The notes under the pieces: generated by a model
Told to the model about the DNA's origin: nothing
Seen by the model: only the letters and a program-made list of their open reading frames with translations
Databases searched by the model: none
Program-made: the position numbers and the translations under genes
Shown: one piece after another, positions 1 through 11,212 of the stretch
Layout of the letters: each line of letters begins with the position of its first letter
Position numbering within the stretch: position 1 is the first letter of the stretch
DNA from: Mauremys mutica
Lineage: Eukaryota > Chordata > Testudines > Geoemydidae
DNA length: 64,000 bases
NCBI RefSeq assembly: GCF_020497125.1
Contig: NC_059072.1
Span: 269,434,045-269,498,044 of the forward strand
Direction: 5' to 3'

Positions 1-480
1 TGTTTAATTCCATACTATTTGATGGTGGAGGTTAAGAAGATCAATGGTACTAAAAGTCAAATTCCTGTATTTCCAAGCAAGGCACATTGCATTTGGGTTG
101 AATAAGCACAAATAATCCAAGACACCTTTAACTCACTCATCCTCAAGCTAGATGTTTTTAAACAGAGAGAAAAGGGATAGCAACAGAGAGAACATTTTGT
201 TCTTCCCTATTCTCCTTTTTGACTGACGAGTTCTAAATTTCCATCCTCCCAATCATCAATCTGCCTGGTAGTCTAATAAATGCCAATTCAATAAAACAGT
301 GTTTCATCAGATAAAATGTCTCACCCACTGATCTACTTGGTTTTGTAAATTGTCTAAATAATTATATTTAATTCTACATGTCTAGCTTCTAATAACTGTT
401 GAACTGGTAGTGAACAGATGCAAAGTGCCCAAAAGCTGAGAGTAAAATGCAATAGATTTGGAGTCTGTGATGCTGAAAAG
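1..480. other. No gene or recognisable repeat
   Basis: AT-rich sequence without a long open frame, splice-bounded exon or repeat family that I recognise. It probably belongs to an intron or intergenic spacer. Confidence 0.5.
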
Positions 481-482
481 AT

Positions 483-533
<51 letters not shown>

Positions 534-573
534 GTATATATATATATACACACACACACACACATACACATAT
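481..573. repeat. Compound TA/TG/TA/CA microsatellite
   Basis: A TA run is followed by TG dinucleotides (about 503-522), a second TA run, and CA dinucleotides (about 548-564). The TG and CA blocks are complementary, so one strand can fold into a hairpin with a TA-rich loop. Open frames across it on both strands read only dipeptide repeats and are not genes. Confidence 0.95.
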
Positions 574-2449
574 CATATCATGTCATATCCACCTGTATAA
601 CTAGAGCCAGATAGATATTTATATGTAGACCTCAACTTCAAGAAATGATAGGACAGATTTAAAACAGGTCCCTGAAGTTGCAAGCTCCCTTCTGTGCAAG
701 AGATTGCACCGGTTGGTATAAGCCAGCAAACCAGTGCAAACTTGCTTTCAGCATGTATTTGATGAATGTTCAGACCAAAATGTTATCAGTTTTTGTTTTG
801 CATTTGGTTTACAAGGGCAGAAAATCTATAAATGTAGCTAAAAGGCACAACAAAGGGTAGGCTACAAAAGATTAATGGTATCATTGGGCTTGCAATGGTT
901 GTTCTTATGGAAACAGATGCATTTCATATTAAATGTAATAGGATTATGGGGAACTTGTTGATTAGCTTTCAAAGGAAATCACTGAGTTTTATTCTTTAAA
1001 AACCAAGAAATAAAAGCTCTCCGTTCTTCCATTCAGTTTTAAGATAGGCTTTTCAGTGGTTAAGGTACAAGATTGTACTTGGCTATTTATCTCTTTCATC
1101 TTTTGTTCTGAAGACAGTGTAGCTCTCTGAACAAATGCCCCACACTGCTGTGTAATACTGAAACTCTGTCACATTATACTGCAGGTGACAGAAACATCTG
1201 AGAATATTGCATCTGAAGTACTGTGCACATTTTCAACAGTAACTGAATAACCAAGATTCTAAATAAGTACAAAAGTATTTTGCTGCATGACTTGTTGACA
1301 ACAATTCCTGCAATGATAGAGATCTATATAAATCTCCTCCAACCCTAGTTGTTTAGTTTTAGTATCACACACTGCAGCAGCATGTGCAAGCCTTTTAGCT
1401 CTCAACAGGGGAGCCCTTTCAAGCCAAAAAATTACACACCAGATTATCGACACTAGGCAAACCCTCAGTGACTTTGTAAATGGTGTTGAGATAAATCAAC
1501 ACAATACATTACAGAATATTATATTAATTTCTCCTGGTCCTTGCTGGATCTTTTGGGTCTCTTGGAGCAGAGTGCCTGAGAAGTGAGTGGACAGGAATTC
1601 CTCCCACTCCAGTTTGCCTGGGACTGAGGGACAAAAACTGAGGTTTACTAGTGACTCAGCTAATCAAGGCAAGCAGCTCTGTTAACCCCCAGGTGCTCCC
1701 ATACCAAGATGTAAATTCCACAGTGCAGTAGCTTGGATAAATTCTATACAATACTGTCTGGCTTGAAATGGGGGAAAATAGGCTGCAGAAAGCAGTAACT
1801 ATTCCAATAAACTCCAGGAATTTAAAAGCAACAGGAGAACATTTCTAATCCAATGGCTGTGACTAACTATTTATTTAGGCTCACTGTGATGCCTGGTGAG
1901 CAGTTATTTACAGAAGTATTCCCACTGACATCAGTGCTGAGCTTGGATTCTCAGGAGTAGTGACTTATATCAGGAATGGGTTCTGACCCCTAAAACTTAG
2001 ATTTTGATAGCCATATGAAAAAGAACATGACTGGCAATTTAGTACTGTACACTTTTATTTTGAGTCACAAAAGAGTAAATATCCTTTGGAAAGGGCTTTT
2101 CCTTCATTCACCCCTTTACGAAAGGCTTCCCTTCTGCTGTGCTAATCCTGCACTTCCACACAATTCTTAGTAAAGTCTCACAGTATTGTAAGGGATTTTA
2201 GTGGAAGTCCCATGGCTCAAACCCTGGATAAGGTTTTCAGAATATCCCTGTAAAAATGAACATGAGAGGCCCAGCTCCACTGTCATTTTTGCAAACATTA
2301 TGCTGTTGTTGTACATGAGCTCTCTGTGTGCGCACTGCTTTACACCGCAGAGGAATGATGGATTATTAAACTTCATAATCATAGAGATTTTTCTGCAATA
2401 CAAAAACAGATAAGACAAAGTAACAAGAGCCCACGTATAGCACATTGTA
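574..2449. other. No gene seen; unclassified sequence
   Basis: About 1.9 kb without a recognisable exon. The stretch around 1920-1980 contains a decayed version of the old 'ccactgacatcag' motif found elsewhere in the window. Nothing else could be assigned. Confidence 0.4.
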
Positions 2450-2550
2450 AACATTAACTCATTAATCCTCAAAGCTTTCCTCTGAAGCATTATCTTCATT
2501 TTGTAGCTGGGGGAAACGACAGAGAGAAATTTACATGACTTGGCCAAAGC
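2450..2550 (-). repeat. MIR-type SINE fragment
   Basis: The minus strand carries the diagnostic MIR order: 'acttggccaaagcac' matches the reverse of the GTGACCTTGGGCAAGT core, followed by a degenerate CATTTTGTAGCTGGGGGAAAC block and an aactcattaatcctc end. It is old and diverged. The next MIR starts about 15 bases away, so this is either a tandem pair or one duplicated element. Confidence 0.65.
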
Positions 2551-2564
2551 ACAATCCTAGTTCT

Positions 2565-2745
2565 TATATAGCACTTTTCTTCTATACCTCTCAAAGCACT
2601 TTACAAAGGATGTCCATATCATTACCCCCATTTTACAGACAGGGAAACTGAGGCATGGTGACTTGCCCAAATTAATATCAGTAGCCGAACCAAGGACTCC
2701 TAAACCATAGTTTAGAGTATGACCCACTAGACCACACGGGATAAT
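2565..2745 (-). repeat. MIR-type SINE
   Basis: A clear MIR in reverse orientation: 'ctcaaagcactttacaaa', then 'cccattttacagacaggg', 'aaactgaggca' and 'gacttgccca', ending in 'ctagaccacac', which corresponds to the tRNA-derived head. MIRs are ancient amniote SINEs, so this copy predates most other elements here. Confidence 0.85.
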
Positions 2746-2759
2746 GCTTACCACACCAG

Positions 2760-3300
2760 GTACCTGTGCTCTCCAATAATGTAGTTTCTTCCCTATCAGA
2801 CACTTAGAAGAAGAGATACTGTACTGCTGTAATCACTGTGGAATGACAAATGTTTTGTTTCTAATGGTCCCCACTGTAGATACAATGTCTTAAAACTCAG
2901 ATTATGGAAAGCTACACTCTAAAAATAAACATTTAAATTGTATTAGAGCGGGGAGTGTGGTAATGAATATTTTCACTTCCTAGCTATGTCCTTCTCTAGC
3001 CCGTTTTACTCTGACATTACACAGTGTTGAACCAGGGCATTGACACAACTCATCAAGTCTTTTATTCATTCACACCGTTTTACTGGGACTTCTGCTCATC
3101 CTTTTGAAGCATGGTAGCTATAGCTGGATTTGACAGGCTCAGCTGACCTGCTGTTCTTCCCCCATGAAGCTAACCTTGACTTTGGATTTTCTGGAAGTAC
3201 AGTGCCATTTCTGTTAGCCATTAGTGGAGGAGGAAATGGTGATACAAACTATTTGAGGTTCCCTTTAAGAGACAGAGTGGAGGATGATGGTCATGTTTAT
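2760..3300. other. No gene seen
   Basis: No repeat or exon signature was recognised in this 540-base stretch. Confidence 0.4.
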
Positions 3301-3309
3301 TAGAGGAGT

Positions 3310-3743
3310 GGGTGGGTGAAATTCTGTGGCCTGCAAAGTACAGCAGGGTCAGACTAGATCAGGGGTCGGCAACCTCTGGCATGAAGCTCGCCAGGGTAAG
3401 CACCCTGGCGGGCCGGGCCAGTTTGTTTACCTGCCGCGTCGGCAGGTTCGGCAGACCGTGGCTCCCACTGGCCACAGTTCGCCATCTCAGGCTAATGTGG
3501 GTGGCAGGAAGCCGCAGCCAGCACATCTCTCAGCCCACGCCGCTTCCCGCCGCCCCCATTGGCACTATTGGTCAGCCTGGGACGGCAAACTGCAGCCAGT
3601 GGGAGCCGCGATCGGTCAAACCTGCCGATGCGGCAGGTAAACAAAGTGGCCTGGCCCGCAGCGAGCCACGTGCCAGAGGTTGCTGATCCCTGGACTAGAT
3701 GGTCGTGATGGTCCTTTCTGGCCTTAAAGTCTATGAATCTATG
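3310..3743 (+). repeat. CR1 LINE 3' tail, split by a hAT element
   Basis: The sequence reads 'gaaattctgtggcctg ... cagggtcagactagat', is interrupted, and resumes with 'ggtcgtgatggtcctttctggcc' and 'tctatgaatctatg'. This is the CR1 3' end, the same as the tail at 26110-26190. A hAT copy occupies 3360-3692 and duplicated the 8-base target GACTAGAT. CR1 elements are 5'-truncated non-LTR retrotransposons. Confidence 0.85.
3360..3692. mobile_element. hAT MITE, GC-rich foldback family A
   Basis: A 333-bp non-autonomous element with inverted ends CAGGGGTCGGCAACC and GGTTGCTGATCCCTG, flanked by an exact 8-bp duplication GACTAGAT (3352-3359 and 3693-3700), the signature of hAT transposition. Much of the interior is also self-complementary (gtttacctgccgcgtcggcagg pairs with the other half). 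Family members lie at 6237, 46334 and 48107. No transposase is encoded; long frames across it are not genes. Confidence 0.93.
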
Positions 3744-4578
3744 TTCAATTACATGGTGTGAAAGCTGAGTGGATCAGAGATATATTTTAAATGTAAGTCA
3801 AGTAGCCTTAAAATACTGCACAGAATTGGGAAGACATAATTCTATGGAATTCATAACATTTTCCTGAGGGTTTCGGGCGACTTTAGTTGTGAGGTCATCC
3901 CAACCACATCAACAGAAAGTCTCCTATTAGTCGCCACAGTTATGTGTTCTCCACATCTTTTGAATATCAACAGCATTCTAAAAAAATACATATCAGATGT
4001 ACTGTACCCCTAAGATGAGATAAAAGCCATTAAGGATTCAGCTAATATTTCTCACTTGTGGTTTATGAAGTTAGACTACTGTAGCCCACTCAGTGAGCTG
4101 TGGCCTTGTAAATGATTCCTTGGTATTTATTATTCTGTGATCTTTTCATCTGAATTAAGGATTATCTTTCAAGCTCCATTAGACTTTTATGAAAACATTT
4201 AAACAAAAGGCCTATGTAATTTTGATATTTTATATAGTTCCCTTTCGCTCTTTCTAGCAGGGATTGGCATTCAAATCTCTTTGAATGGGATTAAACTGAT
4301 TTTTGCTTGTCAGATTTTAGGATCTATTTTGAACAATTCATCCAAACATTATTTTGAAAGTGTTGATCTGAGCTGCAGTAGCTGTCCGTCATAAGAAAAG
4401 GGACTTACAAATTGCCACCCACAAAAATATTAGATTTCTGGTTCATTAGTGCATGTATATTTGGTGATGGGTTTGAAAATTGTACAAAGTTAGCCTGGCC
4501 CGCCTCTGTAATTGTTAACAGAAAGAGTTACTGTGTGAGTGAGAGATGTTAAATGTTTGAGCATGAATTTAGCAATCC
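3744..4578. other. No gene seen
   Basis: AT-rich unique-looking sequence. No exon, RNA gene or recognisable repeat. Confidence 0.4.
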
Positions 4579-4586
4579 TTCAAGGG

Positions 4587-5209
4587 CAGGGGCGGCTATA
4601 TGTATTTTGCTGCCCCAAGCATGGCAGGCAGGCGGCTTTTGGCGGCGCGCCTGCGGAAGGTCCGCTGGTCATGCGGATTCAGCGGCGCGCCTGCGGGCGG
4701 TCCGCTGGTCATGTGGATTCAGCGGCGTGCCTGCAGGAGGTCTGCTGGTCATGCGGATTCGGCGGCGTGCCTGCAGGAGGTCCGCTGGTCATGCGGATTC
4801 GGCGGTGTGCCCGCGGGAGGTCCGCTGGTCACGCAGATTTGGTGGCACACCTGCGGGCAGTCGGCCGGTCACACGGATTTGGTGGCGCGCCTGCGGGCAG
4901 TCCACTGGACACGCAGATTCAGTGGCACGCCTGTTGGAGGTCTGCTGGTCACGTGGATTCGGCGGCGCACCTGCAGGAGGTCTGCTGGTCACATGGATTC
5001 GGCAGCATGCCTGCAGGAGGTCCGCTGGTGCCACGCCATTGGCATTCCCGCCACCAAATTGCTGCCGAAGCCGTGGGACCAGTGGACCTCCTGCAGGCGC
5101 GCTGTCAAAAGCCGCCTGCCTGCCACCCTCACAGTGACTGGCAGGCCACCCCCCGCGGCTTGCCGCCCCAGGCACACACTTGCTGCGCTGGTGCCTGGAA
5201 CCGCCCCTG
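4587..5209. mobile_element. hAT MITE, family B, with internal 40-bp repeats
   Basis: A 623-bp element with ends CAGGGGCGGCTATA and GGAACCGCCCCTG and an exact 8-bp target duplication TTCAAGGG (4579-4586, 5210-5217). The subterminal 'gctgccccaagca' and 'ccgccccaggcacac ... gctggtgcc' also occur in the copies at 19877, 21715 and 27558. The middle is a tandem array of 40-bp units. No transposase is present, so it was mobilised in trans. Confidence 0.93.
4641..5040. repeat. 40-bp tandem repeat array, ten units
   Basis: Ten consecutive units of exactly 40 bp, each of the form GGCGGCGTGCCTGCAGGAGG followed by TCCGCTGGTCATGCGGATTC, begin at 4641, 4681, 4721 and so on to 5001. They differ by scattered, mostly CpG-type, substitutions. 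Because 40 is not a multiple of three and the unit lacks stops, all three forward frames stay open, giving spurious frames of about 200 codons. Confidence 0.95.
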
Positions 5210-5235
5210 TTCAAGGGGCTCTTAAGCACTGAGAA

Positions 5236-5345
5236 GAAGGATGGACTTGTGGTTAAAGGTATTAGCTTGGGACTCAGGAGATCTAGGGTCATTTCCTAGC
5301 TTGCCACAGACTTCCTATGTGACCTTGGACAAGTCACTTAGGTAC
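5236..5345 (+). repeat. MIR-type SINE
   Basis: Forward MIR: 'ttgtggttaaaggtatt', 'gggactcaggagatctaggg', then 'tatgtgaccttggacaagtcactta', the canonical core. It starts 19 bases after the hAT target duplication at 5210-5217. Confidence 0.85.
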
Positions 5346-5387
5346 TATGTCAGCAAAACACTTGGACATGTGTTTTATTTCATCCCT

Positions 5388-5448
5388 GTTCAGCAAAGCA
5401 TCTGCTTAACTTTAAGCATGTTAGTTCCTTTGAAGTTCAAAGCATAAA
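5388..5448. repeat. Half of an ancient foldback repeat
   Basis: 'ttcagcaaagcatctgctta' followed by 'actttaagcatgttag' matches one half of the palindromic repeat whose fuller copy is at 63566-63732. This is a very old sauropsid dispersed repeat of unsettled class. Confidence 0.5.
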
Positions 5449-5986
5449 CTGAGAGTAAGACACTACCATTCTGATTTTTCAACTTACCTTGTACACAAGA
5501 TTACAAAGCAGTCAAGTATCAGGCCCTTAAATCTATAGGGAACACAATCCCAGAATGATTAGCTCTATCATAGAAAAACACCCGCTAACTCCTACTATTC
5601 AGAACAGATAATTTGGGTTAATTAAGAAATGTAACAAGAATAATAAAGGCTTGACAACAAAATGATGACATTTCATTAATATGGACCCAGGAGAAATCTA
5701 CCCAACTATTTTTGAATTGTGTATTCGCAGTTAGGAATTAACCACACAATCATCTGCTTTGGGTAACAGTCTGTTGAACATCATACAGGTAGTAACATGA
5801 GCAAGACTCAGGCATTGTTTTAAGAAGAAATGTTTCCTATTACTCTTCCCCTCTGACATTTTTTGTGCCACCTTTTTATGGTTATTCTGCAAATTTCAGA
5901 TGTTTTTGTATTTTAAATTTAAGTGGGAAGCTAAGTTTGCCTTTCTGTTGAAATGTTCTTCCAAGGGAGGCCCAGAGAGTCTAAAG

Positions 5987-6650
5987 CAGTGATACTCAGA
6001 CTGCGGCTCATGAGTCACCAGTGGCTCTTCAATGTGTCTTCGGCGGCTCATTGCAGTACATGATATTAAAACATGGTGTGATTTAATTATTAACCAATCA
6101 GGATGTTTTTACTAAGTTATTAACCGATTTAGTTATCAGCTTACACTGAATTATTAATTTATTTGCTGTGAGAATTATATATATATATAAACTAAATATT
6201 TCCTTTGTCATACTGTTTAAATATGACTATATAGATCAGGAATCGGCAACCTTTGGCACGCGGCTTGCCAGGGTAAGCACCCTGGCGGGCCAGGCCGGTT
6301 TGTTTACCTGCCACGTCAGCAGGTTTGGCTGATTGCGGCTCCCACTAGCCACTCCCACTAGGCCAATGGGGGCTGCGGGAAGTGGCGGCCAGCACATCCC
6401 TCAGCCTGCGCAGCTTCCCGCAGCCCCCATTGGCCTGGGATGACGAACTGCGGGTGCTTACTCTGGCGAGCTGCGTGCCAAAGATTGCCGATTCCTGATA
6501 TAGATAATGTTTTCACCCCTCAGCCACGAGGCCGAGAAGTACTATAGTAAATGTAACAATGAATTCATACTACCGAGGCTCCTTTGGGTAATGTTGATCA
6601 CTAATTTGGCTCCTGAACAACTGAGGTCTGAGTATCACTGAGTATCACTG
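5987..6650. mobile_element. hAT element, family C, host of a nested hAT
   Basis: Inverted ends CAGTGATACTCAGAC and GTCTGAGTATCACTG, with the last ten bases AGTATCACTG duplicated in tandem at the right end. The flanks GTCTAAAG (5979-5986) and GTCTACAG (6651-6658) form an 8-bp duplication with one mismatch. The AT-rich interior is split by the 261-bp element at 6237-6497. No coding capacity. Confidence 0.88.
6237..6497. mobile_element. hAT MITE, family A, nested
   Basis: A 261-bp copy with ends CAGGAATCGGCAACC and GATTGCCGATTCCTG and an exact 8-bp duplication ATATAGAT (6229-6236, 6498-6505). It sits inside the family C hAT and is shorter than the 333-bp copies because one internal block is missing. 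Confidence 0.92.
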
Positions 6651-6821
6651 GTCTACAGCCAAAATCCAGGGTTGGCTTTTATCCCTCTCAGCTCTGTGCG
6701 TAAATCCCCCACTAGTCACCAAGAGATGTAGTGTCAGCAGGAGTAACTCTCTCAGAGCTTTCTCGGCAAAATTCTGCCCTTAAGTAAATCGTGGTGTAAA
6801 TGGTCAGAAAATGTTTTAAGT

Positions 6822-7029
6822 GGGTATGCTCTGTAAAGCGCTGGAAGCAGCGCGGGCCAAGGGACTTACTGGCCACTGCTTCCAGCAGCTCCCATTGGCC
6901 CAGAGCAGCGATCCCCGGCCAGTGGGAGCCGCGATCGGCCGGACCTGTGGACAGGGCAGGTAAACACACCGGCCCGGCCCGCCAGGGGCTTTCCCTACAC
7001 AAGCGGCGACCCCAGTTTGAGAATCCCTG
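6822..7029. mobile_element. hAT MITE fragment, one intact end
   Basis: The right end reads 'cccagtttgagaatccctg', a hAT-type terminus, followed by ATTTAAGT. A 7-of-8 match, TTTTAAGT, precedes 6822, but the expected CAG left terminus is missing. The GC-rich interior ('ggccggacctgtggacaggg', 'ggcccggcccgcc') resembles family A. The left boundary is uncertain. Confidence 0.65.
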
Positions 7030-7037
7030 ATTTAAGT

Positions 7038-9786
7038 CATGTGTTGCGTAGTGAAGTGCACATCCTATGCGGGTTAAATGGTAAGGGCGAGGGAATGCGC
7101 AGATCATTGTGATTTGATTTCTACTATGTCATGTAAGCCAAACACTGTCCATGAATTTCATTCACTGATTTGGATTTATGGTCACTAGGGATTTAATCTG
7201 AAAGCATTCTAAAACTAATGGCCAGCAATTCTGTTTAGAGCAACATATTCAGTGTGCTTGTGGCATGTACAGTGTATCTGACTATTTATTGTTTATGTCT
7301 ATCATTATGGTGTGATATTAAGTATAAGAATAGTATGTCAAAAGCTTAAAAGTATATTGCTGGTAAGTATTTTTAGTGACAATTGTTCACTAGCCATATA
7401 AACATACTGAATAAAAATGATATGTGCACTGCTTTCCTTTGATTTCATTCAACTTCATTCCTACCAGCTTGGTTGAAATAAACTATTGATCCATATGACT
7501 GTTAGGGTGCACAGCCCATGGTAGTGCTTCTGTCAACAGCTATGACTGAATGAGACAACTTTAATTATAGTCTTTTATTTTTGTTGTTTTTCAAACATTA
7601 CTGAGCCTTTCTTAGGTTACCTTCTCCCCGACCTCCTTCACTCCTCCCCCACAAAATCATCAACTTCCTTAGTAATTAAATGGCAACTTCCACAATTTGA
7701 ATTTTCCAATGATGCCGGCTGAAAGTGACCATGATAATGGGTGCAGGTTGTTTAATTTTAATAGAAATTAGGTTCATGAGAGTCTGGATCAGTTAAACAG
7801 AGGTTTGTAAATGGACCCATAATTGAATTAATTGGAGGTCAGCTTCAGTATTTTGGTATTATCACTATAGGCGCTCATTGCGCCTAATTTTTAACTTATA
7901 CAGTATAATGATAATGGTAAGAATTACTAAAAGATCACCTCCTTAAGAACTATAGACTGCAAAAAAATAAACAAAAAGTGCGTAGTTTTTGAGGCAGGGA
8001 AGGGCCCTGATCTAGCTTTAAAAACAGAGTAAGTTGAGAATTTGTTCTATCCAGGTTATTTCCATACATTATCTATATTAGTATTTCCTAATAAAATAGA
8101 TTTAAAAGCCAAGTGGTTGCTGAACCACACACTTAGTTGTGAATTATTTTCAGCCTTTTAAAAATGTAACTGTATATCAAGTTGATTCTGGAGGGATTAT
8201 AAATCACAGGCTGGCAGATTGCCTGTTGTTACAGCTGTATGCGTTCATGTGTGCATATGGCCCCCTTTTGTGCTCAGAAGCCTCGGAGTCGCACAAGCCT
8301 CAAGATGGCACTATTGGTCAGCCTTTTCCCCTTTCTTACAACCACATGCTACATACAAATTATTTCACCGAGAGTAAAATCTTAGATTGTTCCACTGCAT
8401 ATAAAACTGACAACCCTGTTATTTTAAACTTGAAACTGACAGGCTGTTATTTTAATGAGGTCTGCCAGTGCCAAGGTTAACCAAAGCTTTATTTCCCTAC
8501 AAAATGTTAAGGCCAGGGTTCTAAAAAAGGGGCTGTGAAATTTTATGGGTATTGATACTTTCTCAGCATGCATGAGTTCTAAGAATTTCACCAGGATGCC
8601 TGTACAACAAATACTTGGGTTTTTAAATGATTGACTTTGTAACATAAAGCCATCTAAAATTCTTCCAATAACTCCCTTATCATGATTCATGTTTCTGCAG
8701 AGAAAAGGCGATGACAGCTCTTCTAATCAAGGAGAAATGGTAAATCAGTTTTAAAACACAAATAGACACTTTGGTAATTTATAAAACAAAACTAATGAGC
8801 TAGGAGACATTCTAAGGCAAGAATGCTCTCCCCTTAGTATTTAAAATGAAATGAAATGAAGGGATTTTGATCTGTGAGAAAAACTCATGTCTCTTGACAA
8901 GTAAAACTTAGGGACAGATTCTGTTCCTTTAATCATAGTAAGTAGAACAATACTTGACTACTAATTTTGCTGATTTCATAGATCCTCAAAGGTGAAGGTA
9001 TTTAGGTTCCTAACTTCCCCTGATTTCAATGTTACTACTCAGCGTGGGTAAGGGTGCAGAATCCCAAAAGCACAGATGGGCCAGAAGTGTGAAATGTGTA
9101 CAGGAGGTTGAACCCACAAAAGTCTCAGGGTCTTCAGATCCAGAAAACTGACTTTCTGTTAGCAAGAGAGGCTTTTTTTCCATTCTGAAACTGGGGTTTT
9201 AAAGCGAGAGCTGGAGCTCATTATATAGTTTTAAATAAAATGATTTCCAGCCAGGTATGGTTAAACTTTCACTTTTCATGCTGAGCAGGACAGCCATCTG
9301 TGGGCTAACAAATACTTGTGCCCAGTTTTATGTGCATGTTTCAGTGCTTGTGCAAGACGTTGGCCTGTCAACCCTGGAGACTAAAGCCATCTGTCTCCTC
9401 ACAGAGCAGCTCCAGCCCTGGCAGTGGCAGTGCAAGCTGACCCACAAATGCCCTGCTGTTGTGTCTCAACACCAATCTGGAAGCACTATCTATAATGAAG
9501 AGATGGTAGAACAATCCTTCTAGCTCATTTAAGTCCAGAGCCCCTCTGCTAGGAGTGCCACAAAGCAGGTTACCAAATGGAGCCAAATGTCTTTTTTTTT
9601 TTATAGGGACACTTGTTCACTGAAAAATGGATTTAGATCATTCCACTCATTCCACATAAACCACCAGCTGGTAATGACTTTCCAGTCCTCAGTGACTCAT
9701 AGGTGATTTGAACCTGGGATGCAGAAGGGAAAAGCTTTATATTCAATTACTAATTTTCTGACTCATCTAAGAGCCCATTGTGACAG
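7038..9786. other. No gene seen over 2.7 kb
   Basis: The longest frames (8139-8480 forward, 8424-8690 reverse) have no domain, splice context or codon pattern that I recognise, and they overlap on opposite strands. Nothing else could be assigned. Confidence 0.4.
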
Positions 9787-10670
9787 ACTGACGATATCCT
9801 GGTCAAACCTTATGGAATTAAAGTGAACTCTACGGAATTAAGTTAAGCCTTATTGAATGACGTTTCATATCTTTGGAGTTCAATGTATTAAAAATGCAGT
9901 TGTTTATGTGTTATTGAGAGATTGTACATATCTCCATGGGAAGGGTAAATAGGAGAACAGCAAGGAGTGATTAGGCAAATTTATTCAGGTTGTAACATCT
10001 CCAGAGGAAAAAACCACCCCCCGGAAAGATGCACATACACTAGTTCAGATTGGAGTCATCAGGGATCCTCAGGTAAAGAAAGGATTTTTGGATAAATAGT
10101 CTGGTTTTTAAACTGGCTCAGGGCCTGCTTTTGAATCGAGCAAATGGACAGGACTTGTTGTCCATGGTGGGTGCCAATCCTTATCCCTAATCACCAACCA
10201 GAACACTTATCAGAGTGAGGCGGTGATCTCAGATGAGTGTGTAGGTTCTTTGATTGTTTTAAATGTTTTTTTCTGTAGTGTTTTTACCTTAAGAATAAAA
10301 TAGGCTTGTGCAGAAAAAGCTGTGCGGTACCTATAACTGTGGGCAGTCACCGTGTTAACTGTCTCTGAAGGAAAAGGAAACCGGTGTGCTGGGGCAGCCT
10401 GCCTCTTCTGGAAATAACACAGTGAAGGCAGGGAAGTGTGCAGCTGAAAATTCCCCTGTCAGAAGGGAGAGAGACTCAGGTCTCCACTCAAGAAAGGAAG
10501 TGGTTGGGGAGCTGGAAGCCTGAGCATGTGTGCCCTTGCTGGACCACTGAGGGGGAATGCAAGTGCCGTTGCCCTGAAATGTGACACCCATTTCCAAAAT
10601 TATTTCCAATGGCAGACTTGTTAAATAGTGTCGCAGGGCGATTTCCTCAACTCCCAATATAGTCATCGTA
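9787..10670 (+). mobile_element. Probable LTR (endogenous retrovirus type)
   Basis: Starts near TGTGACAGACTGACG and carries 'ttttttctgtagtg', 'tttttaccttaag' and an AATAAA polyadenylation signal at 10294-10299, followed by a U5-like stretch. The block around AATAAA is clearly related to the one at 53820-53920 ('ttttttctgtaatg', 'taagaataaatg'), so this is a dispersed family. Exact ends and target duplication were not found. Confidence 0.6.
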
Positions 10671-10699
10671 GTAATAATAACAACAATAACAACAACAAT
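10670..10699. repeat. Short AAT/AAC trinucleotide repeat
   Basis: 'taataataacaacaataac' followed by 'aacaacaatt': a short imperfect trinucleotide tract. Confidence 0.9.
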
Positions 10700-10893
10700 T
10701 ACTGTTATTTTTAACCACTATCAGTGTTACTGAAAGTGGTTCCTGTATTCTGGGATAGTTTAAAATGTAAATTAAAGACCCTTATGCAGGAGATTGGGAA
10801 GAAATCTAAAGACTGAAGAGACTTCTAGCAAATTTGGCATGATTTTAAATATGACATTTTGGGGGACAACTGACAGAACAGCATGGGCTAAAT

Positions 10894-11204
10894 CAGGGGT
10901 CGGCAACCTTTCAGAAGTGGTGTGCCAAGTCTTCATTTATTCACTCTAATTTAAGGTTTCATGTGCCAGTCATACATTTTAACCTTTTTAGAAGGTCTCT
11001 TTCTAGAAGTCTATAATATATAACTAAACTATTGTTGTATGTAAAGTAAATAAGGTTTTTAAAATGTTTAAGAAGCTTCATTTAAAACTAAATTAAAATG
11101 CAGAGCCCCCCAAACCAGTGGCCAGGACCCAGGCAGTGTGAGTGCCACTGAAAATCAGCTTGCATGCCACCTTTGGCACGCGTGCCATAGGTTGCCTACC
11201 CCTG
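10894..11204 (+). mobile_element. hAT MITE, family D
   Basis: A 311-bp element with ends CAGGGGTCGGCAACC and GGTTGCCTACCCCTG and an exact 8-bp duplication GGCTAAAT (10886-10893, 11205-11212). The interior is AT-rich ('tttcagaagtggtgtgccaa', 'attgttgtatgtaaagtaaa') and unlike family A despite similar tips. The copy at 50391 is the same family in reverse. Confidence 0.94.
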
Positions 11205-11212
11205 GGCTAAAT

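Noticed and set aside
354..600. Frames rich in V-C and I-Y or T-H repeats on both strands
   Set aside because: Translation of a dinucleotide microsatellite.
3312..3686. Two GC-rich frames of 104-124 codons
   Set aside because: They lie within the family A hAT MITE bounded by an 8-bp target duplication; the same artefact appears in the copies at 46334 and 48107.
4539..5232. Three overlapping forward open frames of 194-228 codons and a 167-codon reverse frame
   Set aside because: They arise from a 40-bp tandem repeat without stops in any frame, inside a hAT MITE.
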